A stretch of 39,157 nucleotides of DNA. Origin: Deltaproteobacteria bacterium. GTDB lineage: Bacteria; Desulfobacterota; GWC2-55-46. Position numbers and translations under genes: made by a program. How positions within the stretch are numbered: position 1 is the stretch's first letter; every line of letters begins with the position of its first letter. The notes under the pieces were generated by a model, which ran no database searches, was not told the DNA's origin, and was given only the letters and a program-made list of their open reading frames with translations. The stretch is from positions 1 through 39,157 of the forward strand of contig JACRCE010000039.1 in NCBI GenBank assembly GCA_016213015.1, written 5' to 3'. This document shows, one piece after another, positions 1-10,300 of this stretch.

Positions 1-138
1 AGGTCTGATTTATTCGCCGACCCGTCATTGCGAGCAAAGCGAAGCAATCTCGTCTTCAAGGAAATCAACAACTTAGAGATTGCCGCGCCGCGAAAGCGCG
101 GCTCGCAATGACAAAATAAGAATTAATCAGAGCTTCCC
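1..138. repeat. Copy of GTCATTGCGAG...CTCGCAATGAC inverted-repeat element (MITE-like), inverted relative to the copy at the right end
   Basis: 24-112 is the reverse complement of 39043-39131 with about 2 mismatches in 89 nt. The outer AATTAATCAGAGCTTC end lies at about 122-137; the left end is degenerate (aggtctgatttattc). Confidence 0.85.
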
Positions 139-179
139 TAACACAGAAATCGGAAAAAATGGCAATTTTTAGAGGCAAC

Positions 180-803
180 CTACAGCCTGCCCTTTGTCGA
201 AAGCACGCCCTTTATCCTTGGATTCTTGGCAACGGCCCCGCTCAATGCCCTGCCGAGAGCCTTGAATATCGCCTCGATGGCGTGATGGATGTCCTCGCCG
301 TAATGGAGGGTAACGTGCAGGTCAAGCCCGGCGCTGTTGGAGAGCGCCTTCAAAAACTCCTTTGCAAGGTCAAGGTCAAAGGCATGTTCCAGCCGGTCAT
401 CTTTTATCGAGCGCACCTTCTTTGGTGCGGCCTTTGCGCCTTCCATGTTGAACCTAAAGTACGGCCTGTTGCTTATGTCAACCACTACCGTTGCAACTGA
501 GTCCATCATGGGCACCATTGCCGAGGAGCAACGCTTTATGCCGGACGAGTCCCCAAGCGCTTTTTTAAGCGCCTCGCCGAGACGAAGCCCGGTGTCCTCA
601 ACCGTGTGGTGCAGGTCAACCTCGATATCGCCCGTTGCCTTGAGTTTCAGGTCGAAAAGCCCGTGTCTGGCGAAGTTTGTCAGCATGTGGCTGAGAAACG
701 GTATCGGCGTGTTTATATCGCTTGAGCCGCTCCCGTCAAGGTTTAAGTCAACCGAGATCGCCGTTTCCTTTGTCCTGCATTTTATCGCGCCCTTGCGTTT
801 CAT
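180..803 (-). CDS. hisB: Imidazoleglycerol-phosphate dehydratase
   Basis: 207 aa ORF with HisB signatures (PFLSHML..FARHGLFDL, DLHHTVEDTGLRLGEAL, HYGEDIHHAIEAIFKALGRAL). Confidence 0.97.
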   Translation of the reverse strand: MKRKGAIKCRTKETAISVDLNLDGSGSSDINTPIPFLSHMLTNFARHGLFDLKLKATGDIEVDLHHTVEDTGLRLGEALKKALGDSSGIKRCSSAMVPMMDSVATVVVDISNRPYFRFNMEGAKAAPKKVRSIKDDRLEHAFDLDLAKEFLKALSNSAGLDLHVTLHYGEDIHHAIEAIFKALGRALSGAVAKNPRIKGVLSTKGRL

Positions 804-819
804 GTCTTTTTTGCCACCC

Positions 820-845
820 CCTACCTTTCTTGAAAGAAAGGTAGG
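820..845. repeat. Perfect 11-bp stem hairpin CCTACCTTTCT-tgaa-AGAAAGGTAGG in the aspS-hisB gap
   Basis: 820-830 pairs with 835-845. A half copy, CCTACCTTTCTTGAAAG, recurs at 27447-27463. Confidence 0.8.
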
Positions 846-907
846 CCAAAGAACTTTAATTAGGAATAAACAGCCTTACCTGATAAAAGCTTATGTTACC
901 CCGCCAA

Positions 908-2695
908 TCATGTCTTTTTTACCACCCGTATCGAGACCTCTTCAAGCTGTTTTGCGCTTACGGTGGATGGCGCATCGCTCATCGCGTCTGCGGCCTTTTG
1001 CGTCTTGGGGAAGGCGATAACGTCGCGTATGGAGTCCGAGCCTGTAAGTATGGCCAGTATCCTGTCAAGGCCGAACGCTATGCCGCCGTGCGGCGGCGTG
1101 CCGAATTGAAGCGCCTCCAGAAGGAATCCGAACCTGTCCTGCGCGTCAATTGCGCTTATGCCGAGCTTTTCAAAGATACGCGACTGCATCCCGCTCGTGT
1201 GTATCCTTATGGAGCCTCCGCCTATCTCCGTTCCGTTCAACACAAGGTCATACGCCTTGGCGCGCACCGAGAGCGGGTCAATGTCGAGCCTGTCCGCGTC
1301 CTCATACATGGGCGCGGTGAACGGATGATGAACCGCGACGTATCTTTTTTCGGCCTCGTCGTAGTCGAGGAGCGGAAAGTCCGTTACCCAGACGAAGTTA
1401 AAACCCTGTTTCGGGATGAGATTGAGCCTTCCGCCGACGTTGAGCCTGAGTCTTCCGAGCGCCGTGTTTGCAATTGACGGCTTGCCCGCGGCAAAGAGAA
1501 GGAGGTCGCCGACGGACGCCTCAAGGCCGGACTCTATCGCCTTTTTTACGTCGTCGTCGATGAATTTTGCTATGGGGGATTGCCAGCCCTCGGCAGTTAT
1601 CTTTACCCACGCAAGTCCCTTTGCGCCGAACGACACGGCGATGGCCGTAAGGTCGTCAAGGTCTTTTCTGGAAAAGGCTGCCCCGCCTTTTACGCATATC
1701 GCCTTTACCACGCCGTTGCTTGCGGCCGCGTCGGTAAAGACCTTGAAGCCGCATTGAGCGACTATTGCCGTAACGTCCTTCAACTCAAGGCCGAAACGCG
1801 CATCCGGGCTGTCAAGGCCGAATCTGCCGATAGCCTCGGCGTAGGTCAGGCGCTGAATGGGAAGGCTCATCGCGTGTCCGGCGGTCTTGAATATCCGCTC
1901 CACCAGACCTTCCATGACGGCCATGACGTCGTCCCTGTCAACGAAGCTCATCTCCGCGTCTATCTGCGTGAACTCAGGCTGGCGGTCGGCCCTCAGATCC
2001 TCGTCCCTGAAGCATTTGACGATCTGATAGTACCTGTCAAAGCCGCTAATCATCAATATCTGCTTAAAGAGCTGTGGCGACTGCGGCAGGGCGAAGAACA
2101 GCCCGGGACTCAACCTGCACGGCACGAGAAAGTCCCTTGCGCCCTCAGGCGTGCTCTTCGTGAGCACCGGGGTTTCTATCTCTATGAATCCGTTTTGAGA
2201 AAGGTAGGAGCGCGCCTCCTGAGTTACCTGATGGCGGAGGATTAATTTTTTCTGGAGCGAAGGCCGTCTGAGATCGAGGTAACGGTACTTGAGCCTCGTC
2301 ATCTCGGCGACGCCGGTATCGTCTTCGAGCACGAACGGAAGCGGGGCCGAATCGTTCAACCTTTTAAGCGATGAAACCTCCACCTCTATCGCGCCGGTCG
2401 CAATGTCCGGGTTTTCGGTGTCCTTGGGCCTTGGGCGGACAACGCCCGTAACCGCGATGACGAACTCGCTCCTCAACTCGTGCGCCTTTTCGTGCGCCTG
2501 CCCCGCGTGAGGGCTGAACACGAGTTGCACGAGGCCCGCCCGGTCACGAAGGTCAATAAAGATAAGGCCGCCGTGGTCGCGCCTCCTGTGCACCCAGCCC
2601 ATGAGCGTAACAATAGAGCCTATATTTTTTTCGTTGACCTCGCCGCAGTAGGAACTGCGCCTTGAGTCGCCGAGAGCGTCCAAGTCGAAAGCCAT
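908..2695 (-). CDS. aspS: Aspartyl-tRNA synthetase
   Basis: 595 aa; class II aaRS motifs ([52 protein letters not shown]). Confidence 0.98.
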   Translation of the reverse strand: MAFDLDALGDSRRSSYCGEVNEKNIGSIVTLMGWVHRRRDHGGLIFIDLRDRAGLVQLVFSPHAGQAHEKAHELRSEFVIAVTGVVRPRPKDTENPDIATGAIEVEVSSLKRLNDSAPLPFVLEDDTGVAEMTRLKYRYLDLRRPSLQKKLILRHQVTQEARSYLSQNGFIEIETPVLTKSTPEGARDFLVPCRLSPGLFFALPQSPQLFKQILMISGFDRYYQIVKCFRDEDLRADRQPEFTQIDAEMSFVDRDDVMAVMEGLVERIFKTAGHAMSLPIQRLTYAEAIGRFGLDSPDARFGLELKDVTAIVAQCGFKVFTDAAASNGVVKAICVKGGAAFSRKDLDDLTAIAVSFGAKGLAWVKITAEGWQSPIAKFIDDDVKKAIESGLEASVGDLLLFAAGKPSIANTALGRLRLNVGGRLNLIPKQGFNFVWVTDFPLLDYDEAEKRYVAVHHPFTAPMYEDADRLDIDPLSVRAKAYDLVLNGTEIGGGSIRIHTSGMQSRIFEKLGISAIDAQDRFGFLLEALQFGTPPHGGIAFGLDRILAILTGSDSIRDVIAFPKTQKAADAMSDAPSTVSAKQLEEVSIRVVKKT

Positions 2696-2742
2696 TATCG
2701 AGAGACCTCCAAATCCGTTAATCCGGCAACGCCGAATAAGAA

Positions 2743-2771
2743 TTTATAGCATATCGGAAGATGGTTTGCAA
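2743..2771 (-). promoter_or_regulatory. Candidate sigma70 promoter for aspS
   Basis: Minus strand TTGCAA (2766-2771), 17-nt spacer, TATAAA (2743-2748). Confidence 0.55.
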
Positions 2772-2821
2772 TTTTTCATCGCCGCAAGAAAGACGGGCAA
2801 CCGGTCTTCAAGAAAGGTGAG

Positions 2822-2850
2822 TTGACAAAATGCCGTCAATTCACTATACT
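2822..2850 (+). promoter_or_regulatory. Candidate sigma70 promoter for the yjbQ-rsmD-coaD run
   Basis: TTGACA (2822-2827), 17-nt spacer, TATACT (2845-2850). Confidence 0.7.
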
Positions 2851-2896
2851 TTTAAGACTGCGGCGTGAGCGGCACTAAAAACCATTGGAGGTAATC

Positions 2897-3328
2897 TTGA
2901 AGGTCTTTACCGGAACCGTCAGGATAAAATCGAACGCAAAGGCCGAGGAGATAAACATCACCAATCAGGCAGAGGCAATGCTTGCCGAAAGCGGCGTTCA
3001 GGACGGCATTGCCATTGTTTTCACTGGGCATACCACGGCAAGCGTGCATCTGGGCAACGCGGACAAGGAACTCGAAAAGGACTTCCACGACTTTCTTAGC
3101 GATGTCGTGGTCAACAAGCCCACCTACCGGCATAACAACAAGGGTGACTACGGCAAGAACGCGGACGCGCACTTCAAGGCGATAATGGTCGGAAACAGCG
3201 TAACCGTGCCGGTTACAAGGGGCAGGCTTTCCTTGGGCCAATGGCAGGCCATATATTTTTCCGAGTTCGACGGGCCGAGAGCCCGCCTCATATCGATCAG
3301 GATAATGGGCGGTCAGGCAGGGCAATGA
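2897..3328 (+). CDS. yjbQ: YjbQ/UPF0047 family protein (secondary thiamine-phosphate synthase-like)
   Basis: VFTGHTTASV.. and NKPTYRHNN..AHFKAIMVGNSVTVPVTRGRLSLGQWQAIYFSEFDGPR. The ORF-track start at 2885 falls inside the Shine-Dalgarno (ttGGAGGTaatcTTG), so TTG at 2897 is the likely start. Confidence 0.9.
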   Translation: MKVFTGTVRIKSNAKAEEINITNQAEAMLAESGVQDGIAIVFTGHTTASVHLGNADKELEKDFHDFLSDVVVNKPTYRHNNKGDYGKNADAHFKAIMVGNSVTVPVTRGRLSLGQWQAIYFSEFDGPRARLISIRIMGGQAGQ

Positions 3329-3355
3329 GCGGCCTGAACAAATTCCGTTGAGGCC

Positions 3356-3937
3356 ATGAGAGTAATAGCGGGCGCTTGCAAAGGCAGAAGGCTTTGCGTC
3401 CCCAGGGCCGCCTCCATAAGACCGACGACCGACAAGGTCAGGGAGGCGGTCTTTAACGTTTTGACGCACAGCGGATTAAATGAGACCGCCTTTCCATTCA
3501 AACGCTGCCTTGATCTCTTTGCCGGCGGCGGCGCGATGGGCATAGAGGCCATGAGCAGGGGCGCTCAGGCGCTGACCTTCGTTGACGACAGCCCAACGGC
3601 GATAAAGCTCATACGGCAAAATCTTGAGATATGCGGCCTCAAGGCCGATGTCATCAAGGCCGACGTCCTTACGGCGATACGCCGTCTTGCGGCGCAAAAA
3701 CGATTTTTCGACCTTATATTCGTTGATCCGCCTTATGAGTCGTCGCTGGCGCTCGATACCCTGCGCGCAATTGATGAAGCCGCGCTCGTCAACGAGGCCG
3801 GGATTGTCGTGGCCGAGACCTCAAAGAGGGTGTCCCTGAATGAAGGCGCTCAGTGTCTCAAAAATCTTCTCCTCTCGGACGAGAGAAGATACGGCGATAC
3901 GGCCGTTTACTTCTATCGCCCGCGCTCTGAGAGTTGA
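3356..3937 (+). CDS. rsmD: 16S rRNA (guanine(966)-N(2))-methyltransferase RsmD
   Basis: MRVIAGACKGRRL, RPTTDKVREAVFN, DLFAGGGAMGIEAMSRGA, FVDPPY. Confidence 0.95.
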   Translation: MRVIAGACKGRRLCVPRAASIRPTTDKVREAVFNVLTHSGLNETAFPFKRCLDLFAGGGAMGIEAMSRGAQALTFVDDSPTAIKLIRQNLEICGLKADVIKADVLTAIRRLAAQKRFFDLIFVDPPYESSLALDTLRAIDEAALVNEAGIVVAETSKRVSLNEGAQCLKNLLLSDERRYGDTAVYFYRPRSES

Positions 3938-3949
3938 GGATATATCCCA

Positions 3950-4438
3950 ATGGCAAGACATATAGGCGTATACCCGGGCACGTTCGACCCCATTACGAGA
4001 GGACATCTCGACATCATCGAGAGAGGTCTTACCCTGTTCGACGAACTGATAGTCGCGGTTGCCGAGGGCCAGTCGAAGGCGCCTTTTTTCAGCGCGCCTG
4101 AGCGGGTTGAACTGATAAGGCAGGAGACAAGGCGCTATAAAAACGTCAGGGTCGAGAGCTTCGACGGCCTTCTTATCGCGTACATGAAAAAGAAGAAGGC
4201 AAAGACCGTGCTCAGGGGGCTTCGCGTCATATCGGACTTCGAGTACGAATTCCAGATGGCGCTCATAAACAGGAGGCTTGCCCCTGAGATTGAAACCGTG
4301 TTTATGATGACGGCTGAAAACTACGCCGCGGTAAGCTCAAGGTTCATAAAGGAGATCGCAAGACTCGGCGGCGGCGTAGGGGCCTTCGTAACTCCGGCCG
4401 TAGCAAAAAAGTTGAAAGAGAAGGTCAGGGGAATATAG
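3950..4438 (+). CDS. coaD: Phosphopantetheine adenylyltransferase
   Basis: VYPGTFDPITRGHLDIIERG, VLRGLRVISDFEYEFQMALINR, SSRFIKEIARLGG. Confidence 0.97.
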   Translation: MARHIGVYPGTFDPITRGHLDIIERGLTLFDELIVAVAEGQSKAPFFSAPERVELIRQETRRYKNVRVESFDGLLIAYMKKKKAKTVLRGLRVISDFEYEFQMALINRRLAPEIETVFMMTAENYAAVSSRFIKEIARLGGGVGAFVTPAVAKKLKEKVRGI

Positions 4439-4462
4439 CAGTTTCTGCAAAATTAAAAATTT

Positions 4463-4634
4463 GTTCAGGCCGTTCAAAAACGTCCAGATGCAAGGCGTCA
4501 AGGAGCGACGAATGAGACGCACGGAGCCTGCCCAAGCCTGCCCTCGAATGTCTCTATCGAGGGAATGTTTCTATCGGGGGTTGTGCGTCGCTAGTTGAGG
4601 AGCGAGGCGGACAACGCAGCAGATGGGCGTTTTG
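4463..4634. repeat. Intergenic repeat, copy A of the CGTCCAGATGCAAGGCG...CAGATGGGCGTTTTG family, with internal CCCTCGA/TCGAGGG hairpin
   Basis: Matches the reverse complement of 28953-29121 in segmented fashion. Hairpin arms 4541-4547 and 4557-4563. Confidence 0.75.
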
Positions 4635-4743
4635 TAATGCCAATCGTCATAAAGACGATTGGCATTACCGGCATGGAACAAAGATATCTTTTTTAGAGTT
4701 CGCCTTGTCGCTTCGCGAGTCGGCGAACAACCGGTCAGCGGCC
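4635..4743. repeat. Two-hairpin repeat module (H1-H2), copy A
   Basis: H1 TAATGCCAATCGTC-ATAAA-GACGATTGGCATTA (4635-4667); H2 GTTCGCC...GGCGAAC (4698-4728). A covarying copy lies at 29129-29297. Confidence 0.85.
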
Positions 4744-4759
4744 TGATAGGGGTTTGAAC

Positions 4760-5956
4760 ATGATAAAGCTATCCTCAAGATTAAACGGTCTGGAGGAGTC
4801 GATAACGCTTGCGATAACCGCGAAGGCCAACGCATTGAGGGCCTCGGGTAAAAACGTCATCGGCCTTGGCGCGGGCGAGCCGGACTTCGACACGCCTGAG
4901 AACATAAAAGAGGCCGCGATCAAGGCCATAAGGGACGGCAAGACCAAGTACACCCCGGTCAGCGGCATCGCCGAACTCAAGGACGCGATAATCGCCAAGT
5001 TCAAAAGGGATAATAATCTCGCGTATACGAGAGAGCAGGTTCTCGTTTCCAGCGGCGGCAAGCACTCCATATTCAACCTGTTTCAGGCCATAATCAATCC
5101 CGGGGACGAGGTTGTCATACCCGCGCCCTACTGGGTCTCGTATCCTGCGATGGTCATGCTCGCCGGAGGAAGGCCGGTTATCGTAAAGACCGATGAAGGC
5201 GCGGGCTTTAAGATGAAGCCAGAGGAGTTCGCCGCCGCCATTACGCCGCAGACGAAGGCGGTTGTCATAAACAGCCCCTCAAACCCCACTGGAGCGGCCT
5301 ATACCGCCTCTGAGCTTAAAGATATTGCCTCTGTAGCGCTCGACAAGGGCGTCCTCATCATAAGCGACGAGATATACGAGATGCTCGCATACGACGGCTT
5401 CAAGCCGGTCTCTATCGCCTCTACGTCGGACAAGGCCGCTAGGAATACCGTTGTCCTGAACGGGGTGTCAAAGGCGTATGCCATGACCGGCTGGAGGATC
5501 GGCTACGCGGCCGGCCCCCCCGCGATAATACAAGCCATGACCAACATCCAGAGCCAGTCAACCTCCAACCCCGCGTCGATATCCCAGTGGGCCGCTGTTG
5601 AAGCCCTTAACGGGACGCAGGGGTTCATCCCCATGATGGTCAAGGAGTTCGCGTCAAGGCGCGACGCGATGGTCACGGGACTCAACGCCATAAACGGCAT
5701 AAGCGCCAAGACCCCGCTCGGCGCGTTTTACGTGTTCGCCAACGTATCGGGGGTATACGGAAGAGGGCTTCCCGGGATGCGCCTTACCGATTCGTCGGAC
5801 CTTGCGGTCTGGCTCTTGGACGAGGCCGGGGTGGCTCTGGTGCCCGGAGCGCCTTTCGGCGACGACAACTACATACGGCTTTCCTACGCCACCTCCATGG
5901 ATAACATCAACGAGGGGATAAGGCGCATGGGCGAGGCCTTGGCAAGGCTCAAGTAA
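4760..5956 (+). CDS. Class I pyridoxal-phosphate aminotransferase (aspartate aminotransferase-like)
   Basis: GLGAGEPDFDTPENI, NSPSNPTGAAY, ISDEIYEMLAYDG, NGVSKAYAMTGWRIGYAAGP. The ORF track starts two codons upstream at TTG 4754. Confidence 0.95.
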   Translation: MIKLSSRLNGLEESITLAITAKANALRASGKNVIGLGAGEPDFDTPENIKEAAIKAIRDGKTKYTPVSGIAELKDAIIAKFKRDNNLAYTREQVLVSSGGKHSIFNLFQAIINPGDEVVIPAPYWVSYPAMVMLAGGRPVIVKTDEGAGFKMKPEEFAAAITPQTKAVVINSPSNPTGAAYTASELKDIASVALDKGVLIISDEIYEMLAYDGFKPVSIASTSDKAARNTVVLNGVSKAYAMTGWRIGYAAGPPAIIQAMTNIQSQSTSNPASISQWAAVEALNGTQGFIPMMVKEFASRRDAMVTGLNAINGISAKTPLGAFYVFANVSGVYGRGLPGMRLTDSSDLAVWLLDEAGVALVPGAPFGDDNYIRLSYATSMDNINEGIRRMGEALARLK

Positions 5957-5972
5957 CCCCGTCGGGGCGTAA

Positions 5973-7313
5973 ATGCAAAGGATAAAGGAAGAGGCGATAA
6001 TCCTTGTAAGCGTCGTCAAGTGGCTGGCGCTTGCGGCAACAACTGGCCTTATCGTCGGCGCATCAACCGCCGCATTCGTGAAGACGCTGAACCTCTGTTC
6101 TTCGGCAATACTGCTTTTACCCCATTATTTTCTCCTTCTGCCGCTTGGTCTCGCTTTTTCCGCCGCGCTTATCTATGTTTTTCCAGACGCCGTCGGACAC
6201 GGCGCAAATAAGGTCATCGGTATTATCCACCACGGCAATAGCAGGATACCGCCGATAAACACGATGGTTGAATTTTTGAGAACGACCATTACGCTTGCCG
6301 TGGGCGGGTCAGCGGGCAAGGAAGGGCCTGCCGCTCAGATTGGCGCGGGATGCGCCTCTTTATTCGCGGATTTACTGAGGTTTGAAGGGCAGGACAGAAG
6401 AAAGCTCGTTATATGCGGCATAAGCGGCGCCTTTGCATCGGTCTTCGGCACGCCTATAGCCGGCGCGATATTCGGCATCGAGGTATTGAGCGCCGGGACA
6501 ATCAAATATGACGTTCTCTTGCCGTCCTTTGTGGCGGGCATAGTGAGCTATCAGTTCTCATCATGGCTTGGGCTTGCGTACTTTCATCATCCGGTCATGT
6601 TCGTGCCGGTATTCACGGAGATGTTCTTTTTGAAGGTCGTCGTTGCCGGCATACTGTTCGGCGGGGTATCCTTCCTGCTCGTCGAGACGCTCAGCCTCGG
6701 CAAAAAAATATCGGCCTCGCTCAAACTGTCCCTGCCGCTCAAGGGGCTTATCATCGGCGCATCCCTTGCCGCGTCGGGTTTCGTGCTCGGAGACGCATAC
6801 TTCGGCCTTGGACTTGACACCCTGCGCTCCTCTCTTGAAGGCGCTCCGCTCCCTTGGTATGCCTTTCTGGTCAAAACCGTGTTTACAAGCGCAACGCTCA
6901 ACTTCGGCGGGAGCGGCGGCATAGGCACGCCGCTTTTCTTCGTAGGCGCAACCTCGGGCAACGCCTTTTCAGGGCTCCTTGGCGTTGACCCTGCAATGCT
7001 TGCCGCGATAGGCTTTGTGAGCCTTCTCGCCGGGGCCGCCAACACGCCGATTGCCGCGTCCATCATGGCCGTTGAGCTGTTCGGCGCTCTGGTCGCGCCT
7101 TATGCGGCAGTCTCATGCGTAATCAGCTACGTCGTTGCCGGGCATAGGAGCGTTTATCCGGCGCAGACGCTTGCCGTCAAAAAATCATCTTCCATCAAAG
7201 TTGAGGAGGGTCTGCCGCTTGAGGCGGTAAAGGCGAGGTATGAGGAAAGGGAAAATAGCGTAATCATTCGTCTGTCCCGCTTATGGCGGTTACTCAGACG
7301 AGATAGAGGCTGA
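5973..7313 (+). CDS. ClC-family chloride channel / H+/Cl- antiporter
   Basis: Multi-TM protein with GSAGKEGPAAQIGAG (gating glutamate in GKEGP), FGTPIAGAIFGIEV and GSGGIGTPLFFVGATSG. Confidence 0.93.
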   Translation: MQRIKEEAIILVSVVKWLALAATTGLIVGASTAAFVKTLNLCSSAILLLPHYFLLLPLGLAFSAALIYVFPDAVGHGANKVIGIIHHGNSRIPPINTMVEFLRTTITLAVGGSAGKEGPAAQIGAGCASLFADLLRFEGQDRRKLVICGISGAFASVFGTPIAGAIFGIEVLSAGTIKYDVLLPSFVAGIVSYQFSSWLGLAYFHHPVMFVPVFTEMFFLKVVVAGILFGGVSFLLVETLSLGKKISASLKLSLPLKGLIIGASLAASGFVLGDAYFGLGLDTLRSSLEGAPLPWYAFLVKTVFTSATLNFGGSGGIGTPLFFVGATSGNAFSGLLGVDPAMLAAIGFVSLLAGAANTPIAASIMAVELFGALVAPYAAVSCVISYVVAGHRSVYPAQTLAVKKSSSIKVEEGLPLEAVKARYEERENSVIIRLSRLWRLLRRDRG

Positions 7314-10300
7314 TGCCGCCAGAGCTTCAGGCAACGGTTTTCCTATGAGATACCCTTGAGCGTAATCAACGCCGTATTCCTTGAGGAGTTTCAAGACCCG
7401 CTCATCCCCTACGAACTCGGCAACCGTCTTTATGCCAAGCCCCTTTGCCAAGCCGGTCATGGCCTTGACGAACACCTGATCCGAGGCGTCTTTATGCAGG
7501 TTCATAATGAACGAGCCGTCGATCTTTATGTAATCCATTGACAGGGCTTTGAGATATGAAAAAGAGGTAAAGCCCACGCCGAAGTCGTCCAGCGAGAATT
7601 TGCATCCCATGCCCTTGAGGGCGTGGACGAATTTTTTTGCGGCAACGATGTCGCGGATGGCCGCAGTCTCGGTTATCTCGAAGATAAGGTTACGAGGGTC
7701 TGCGCCGGTCGTCTCGATTTTAGCTTGTATGAATCGCAAGAGATCCGCGTCGCCCAAGTCCTTTCCGGAAAGGTTCATGCTGAAGGCAAACGCCCCTGCC
7801 CCTCCCTTCGCCTGCATACGCATCGTCTTTTCGATGATCATCCTGTCGATATTGCCGACAAGCTCGAATCGTTCCGCGACGTCGATGAACGCTCCGGGAA
7901 GCAAGACCTCGCCATCGGCCGTGGTCATTCGCGCAAGCGCCTCGAAGTGATGCACGTGGTTGTCGCTAAGGTCGAGTATCGGCTGGAACCACGGTACAAA
8001 GCCGTCCTCCTCCAGCGCCTTGAGGATGCGCTCCTTCCATTTGAATCTGGAGTTGATCTTTTCAATATCCTTGTCATCCGGGCTGTACACGTGAATACGG
8101 TTTCTGCCGAGTTCCTTTGCCCGGTACATGGCGACGTCGGCCCTTGTGAAAAACGTCTTTGCATCCTGCGCGTGTTCAGGGTACATGACCATGCCGGCGC
8201 TGACGTTTACGGAAAAGGCATGGGAACCTTGCAATGTGCGCGACGCCTCGACGTCCTTTCTGAGGCGCTCCGCTATCTTGAGCGCTTCGGCCTCGGACAG
8301 ATGCGGGAGGAATATTGCGAACTCGTCCCCGCTCATGCGCCCAAGCATGGGGTTGGATCCGGTTTGGGCGACGACGGCCTTGTACTCGGCCTCCAGAGCC
8401 GATTGGAACAGTGAGGCCATGCTTGAGAGGATTTCGTCTCCCGTGGCGTGTCCATAGGTGTCGTTGACGTACTTGAAGTGGTCAACGTCGATGAGAAGCA
8501 GTGCGCCGTGTCCTTCAGGCCCTTCGGCAACAATCCATTCGGCGATAAGCTCCATGAAGCGCGCCCGGTTTACGAGAGACGTAAGCTCGTCGTGCCGGGC
8601 AAGATGCTGGAGCCGCTCTTCAGAGGCCATCTTCTCGGTCAGGTCCTCTTGGACTGCCAGAAAGTGAGTTATTGCGCCGCTTGCGTCCCTGACAGGGGAT
8701 ATGACGGTGCTGCACCAGTAGAACGCGCCGTTCTTTTTTCTGTTCTTGTACGTGTCGCGCCAAGTCTTGCCGGACGTTATGGTCTGCCACAACTGATCGT
8801 ACTTTTCCTGCGGCACGTCGCCGGAGGAGAGTATGCGCGGGGTCTGGCCGATCGCCTCGTCCCGCGAATATCCGGTTACGCTTTCGAACATCGGGTTGAC
8901 GTACTCGATATGGCCTTTGATGTCCGTGATGAAGACGATGTTTACGCTCTGCTCCATTGCCAAGTGCAGTTTTTTAAGCTCTATATCGGCCTTTTTATTC
9001 TCGGTTACGTCCCGTCCGTAGACGTTGACGTATTGCTCTCCATGCACCGGAGTCAGGATATAAGAGAAGAAGCGCTCACCGTGGTTTACCTCAAACTCCA
9101 TCTGTTTGTCAGCCGTTGCCGCCTCGGTAACAAGCCGTCGCCAGTAGTTCGAAAGCGGGGCGCCCGGTATCAAACCCTCCCCGGCAAAAAGATTCTGCGC
9201 GGCCGGATTAGCGTAGATCAAGATGCCGTCATGCGTCGTCCTGAGCACCGGGTATGGGTTTTCCAAGGGGAACTTGGCAAGGTTGGCGAGTTTTCTTTCG
9301 GCCTCCACCTGATCCGTGACGTCTTGCACCGTGCCGAACATGCGGACAGGCTCTCCGTTCGAGGCGTATTGCACGTTCGCAACTTCATGCACATATCTTG
9401 TCTTGCCGCCGGGCAGGAGTATCCTGTGATTTATTGAATATGGTTTTTTGCCGTGGAGCGCCGCGTCAACCGCGTCCTTTACCATCTGAGCGTCATCAGG
9501 ATGGACTGAGGAGATAAACGCCTCATAAGTCGCGCCGAATGACCGAGGGTTAAGCCCGAAGATGCGAAAGACCTCATCGGACCAGCGGAGCGTGTTTTGG
9601 GCGACGTTCCAGTCCCAGCTGCCGAGATGCGCGATGCGCTGGGCGCCGTTTAGCCGCGCTTCGCTGTCGAGAAGGGCAAGTTCCGCGGCCTTCCTGCTCG
9701 TAATGTCGGAAAATATGCCTTCAGCGTACTTGTGCCCGGCTTTCGCATAAGTCATGAACGCCTTGTTATGGAGCCAGACCCAGTCGCCGCTCTTTTTTTT
9801 GAACCTGTATTCCAGGCTGAACATGCCGTTATCGCTGATAAGGGCCTGATATGCCTGCTTGACCGTCTTTATATCGTCGGGATGGATGTTGTCGAACATG
9901 ATGCCCGGGCTGTTTAAGAATTCATGAACGGTATAGCCGCTTATGTTTAAGGCCATCGGGCTTATCGCCGTAACCCTCCCCGTTTCATCAATCGTCCACA
10001 GGCAGTCCGGCATGTTGTTTACAAGCGAGCGTAGCCTTGCCTCGCTCGCGACAATGGCCGTATTTTTTTCCTTTACGTTGGCCGTTATCGCGTTGAAGGC
10101 TGTGGCAAGGGAGGCTATCTCGTCGTTGCCGTTTACGGGAACCGGAGCGTTCAAGCCGCCTGAGGCTATCTTACCGGCCGCTTCGGCAAGGGCGCGAACC
10201 CGTGAAGTGGCGCGCCCGCATGAGAAGACGTTAATGAGAATGATGATGACGGCCGCGCTTATAAACGTCGGTAACATGTAAAAGTGCGGTTCAACGATTG

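Noticed and set aside
337-2245. Several + strand ORFs (113-227 aa) over hisB and aspS
   Set aside because: Antisense shadows of two confident housekeeping genes.
7623-9437. Long + strand ORFs (263 and 329 aa) opposite the GGDEF/EAL gene
   Set aside because: They lie entirely antisense to a gene with clear domain motifs; their translations show no recognisable domains and long antisense ORFs are expected at high GC.
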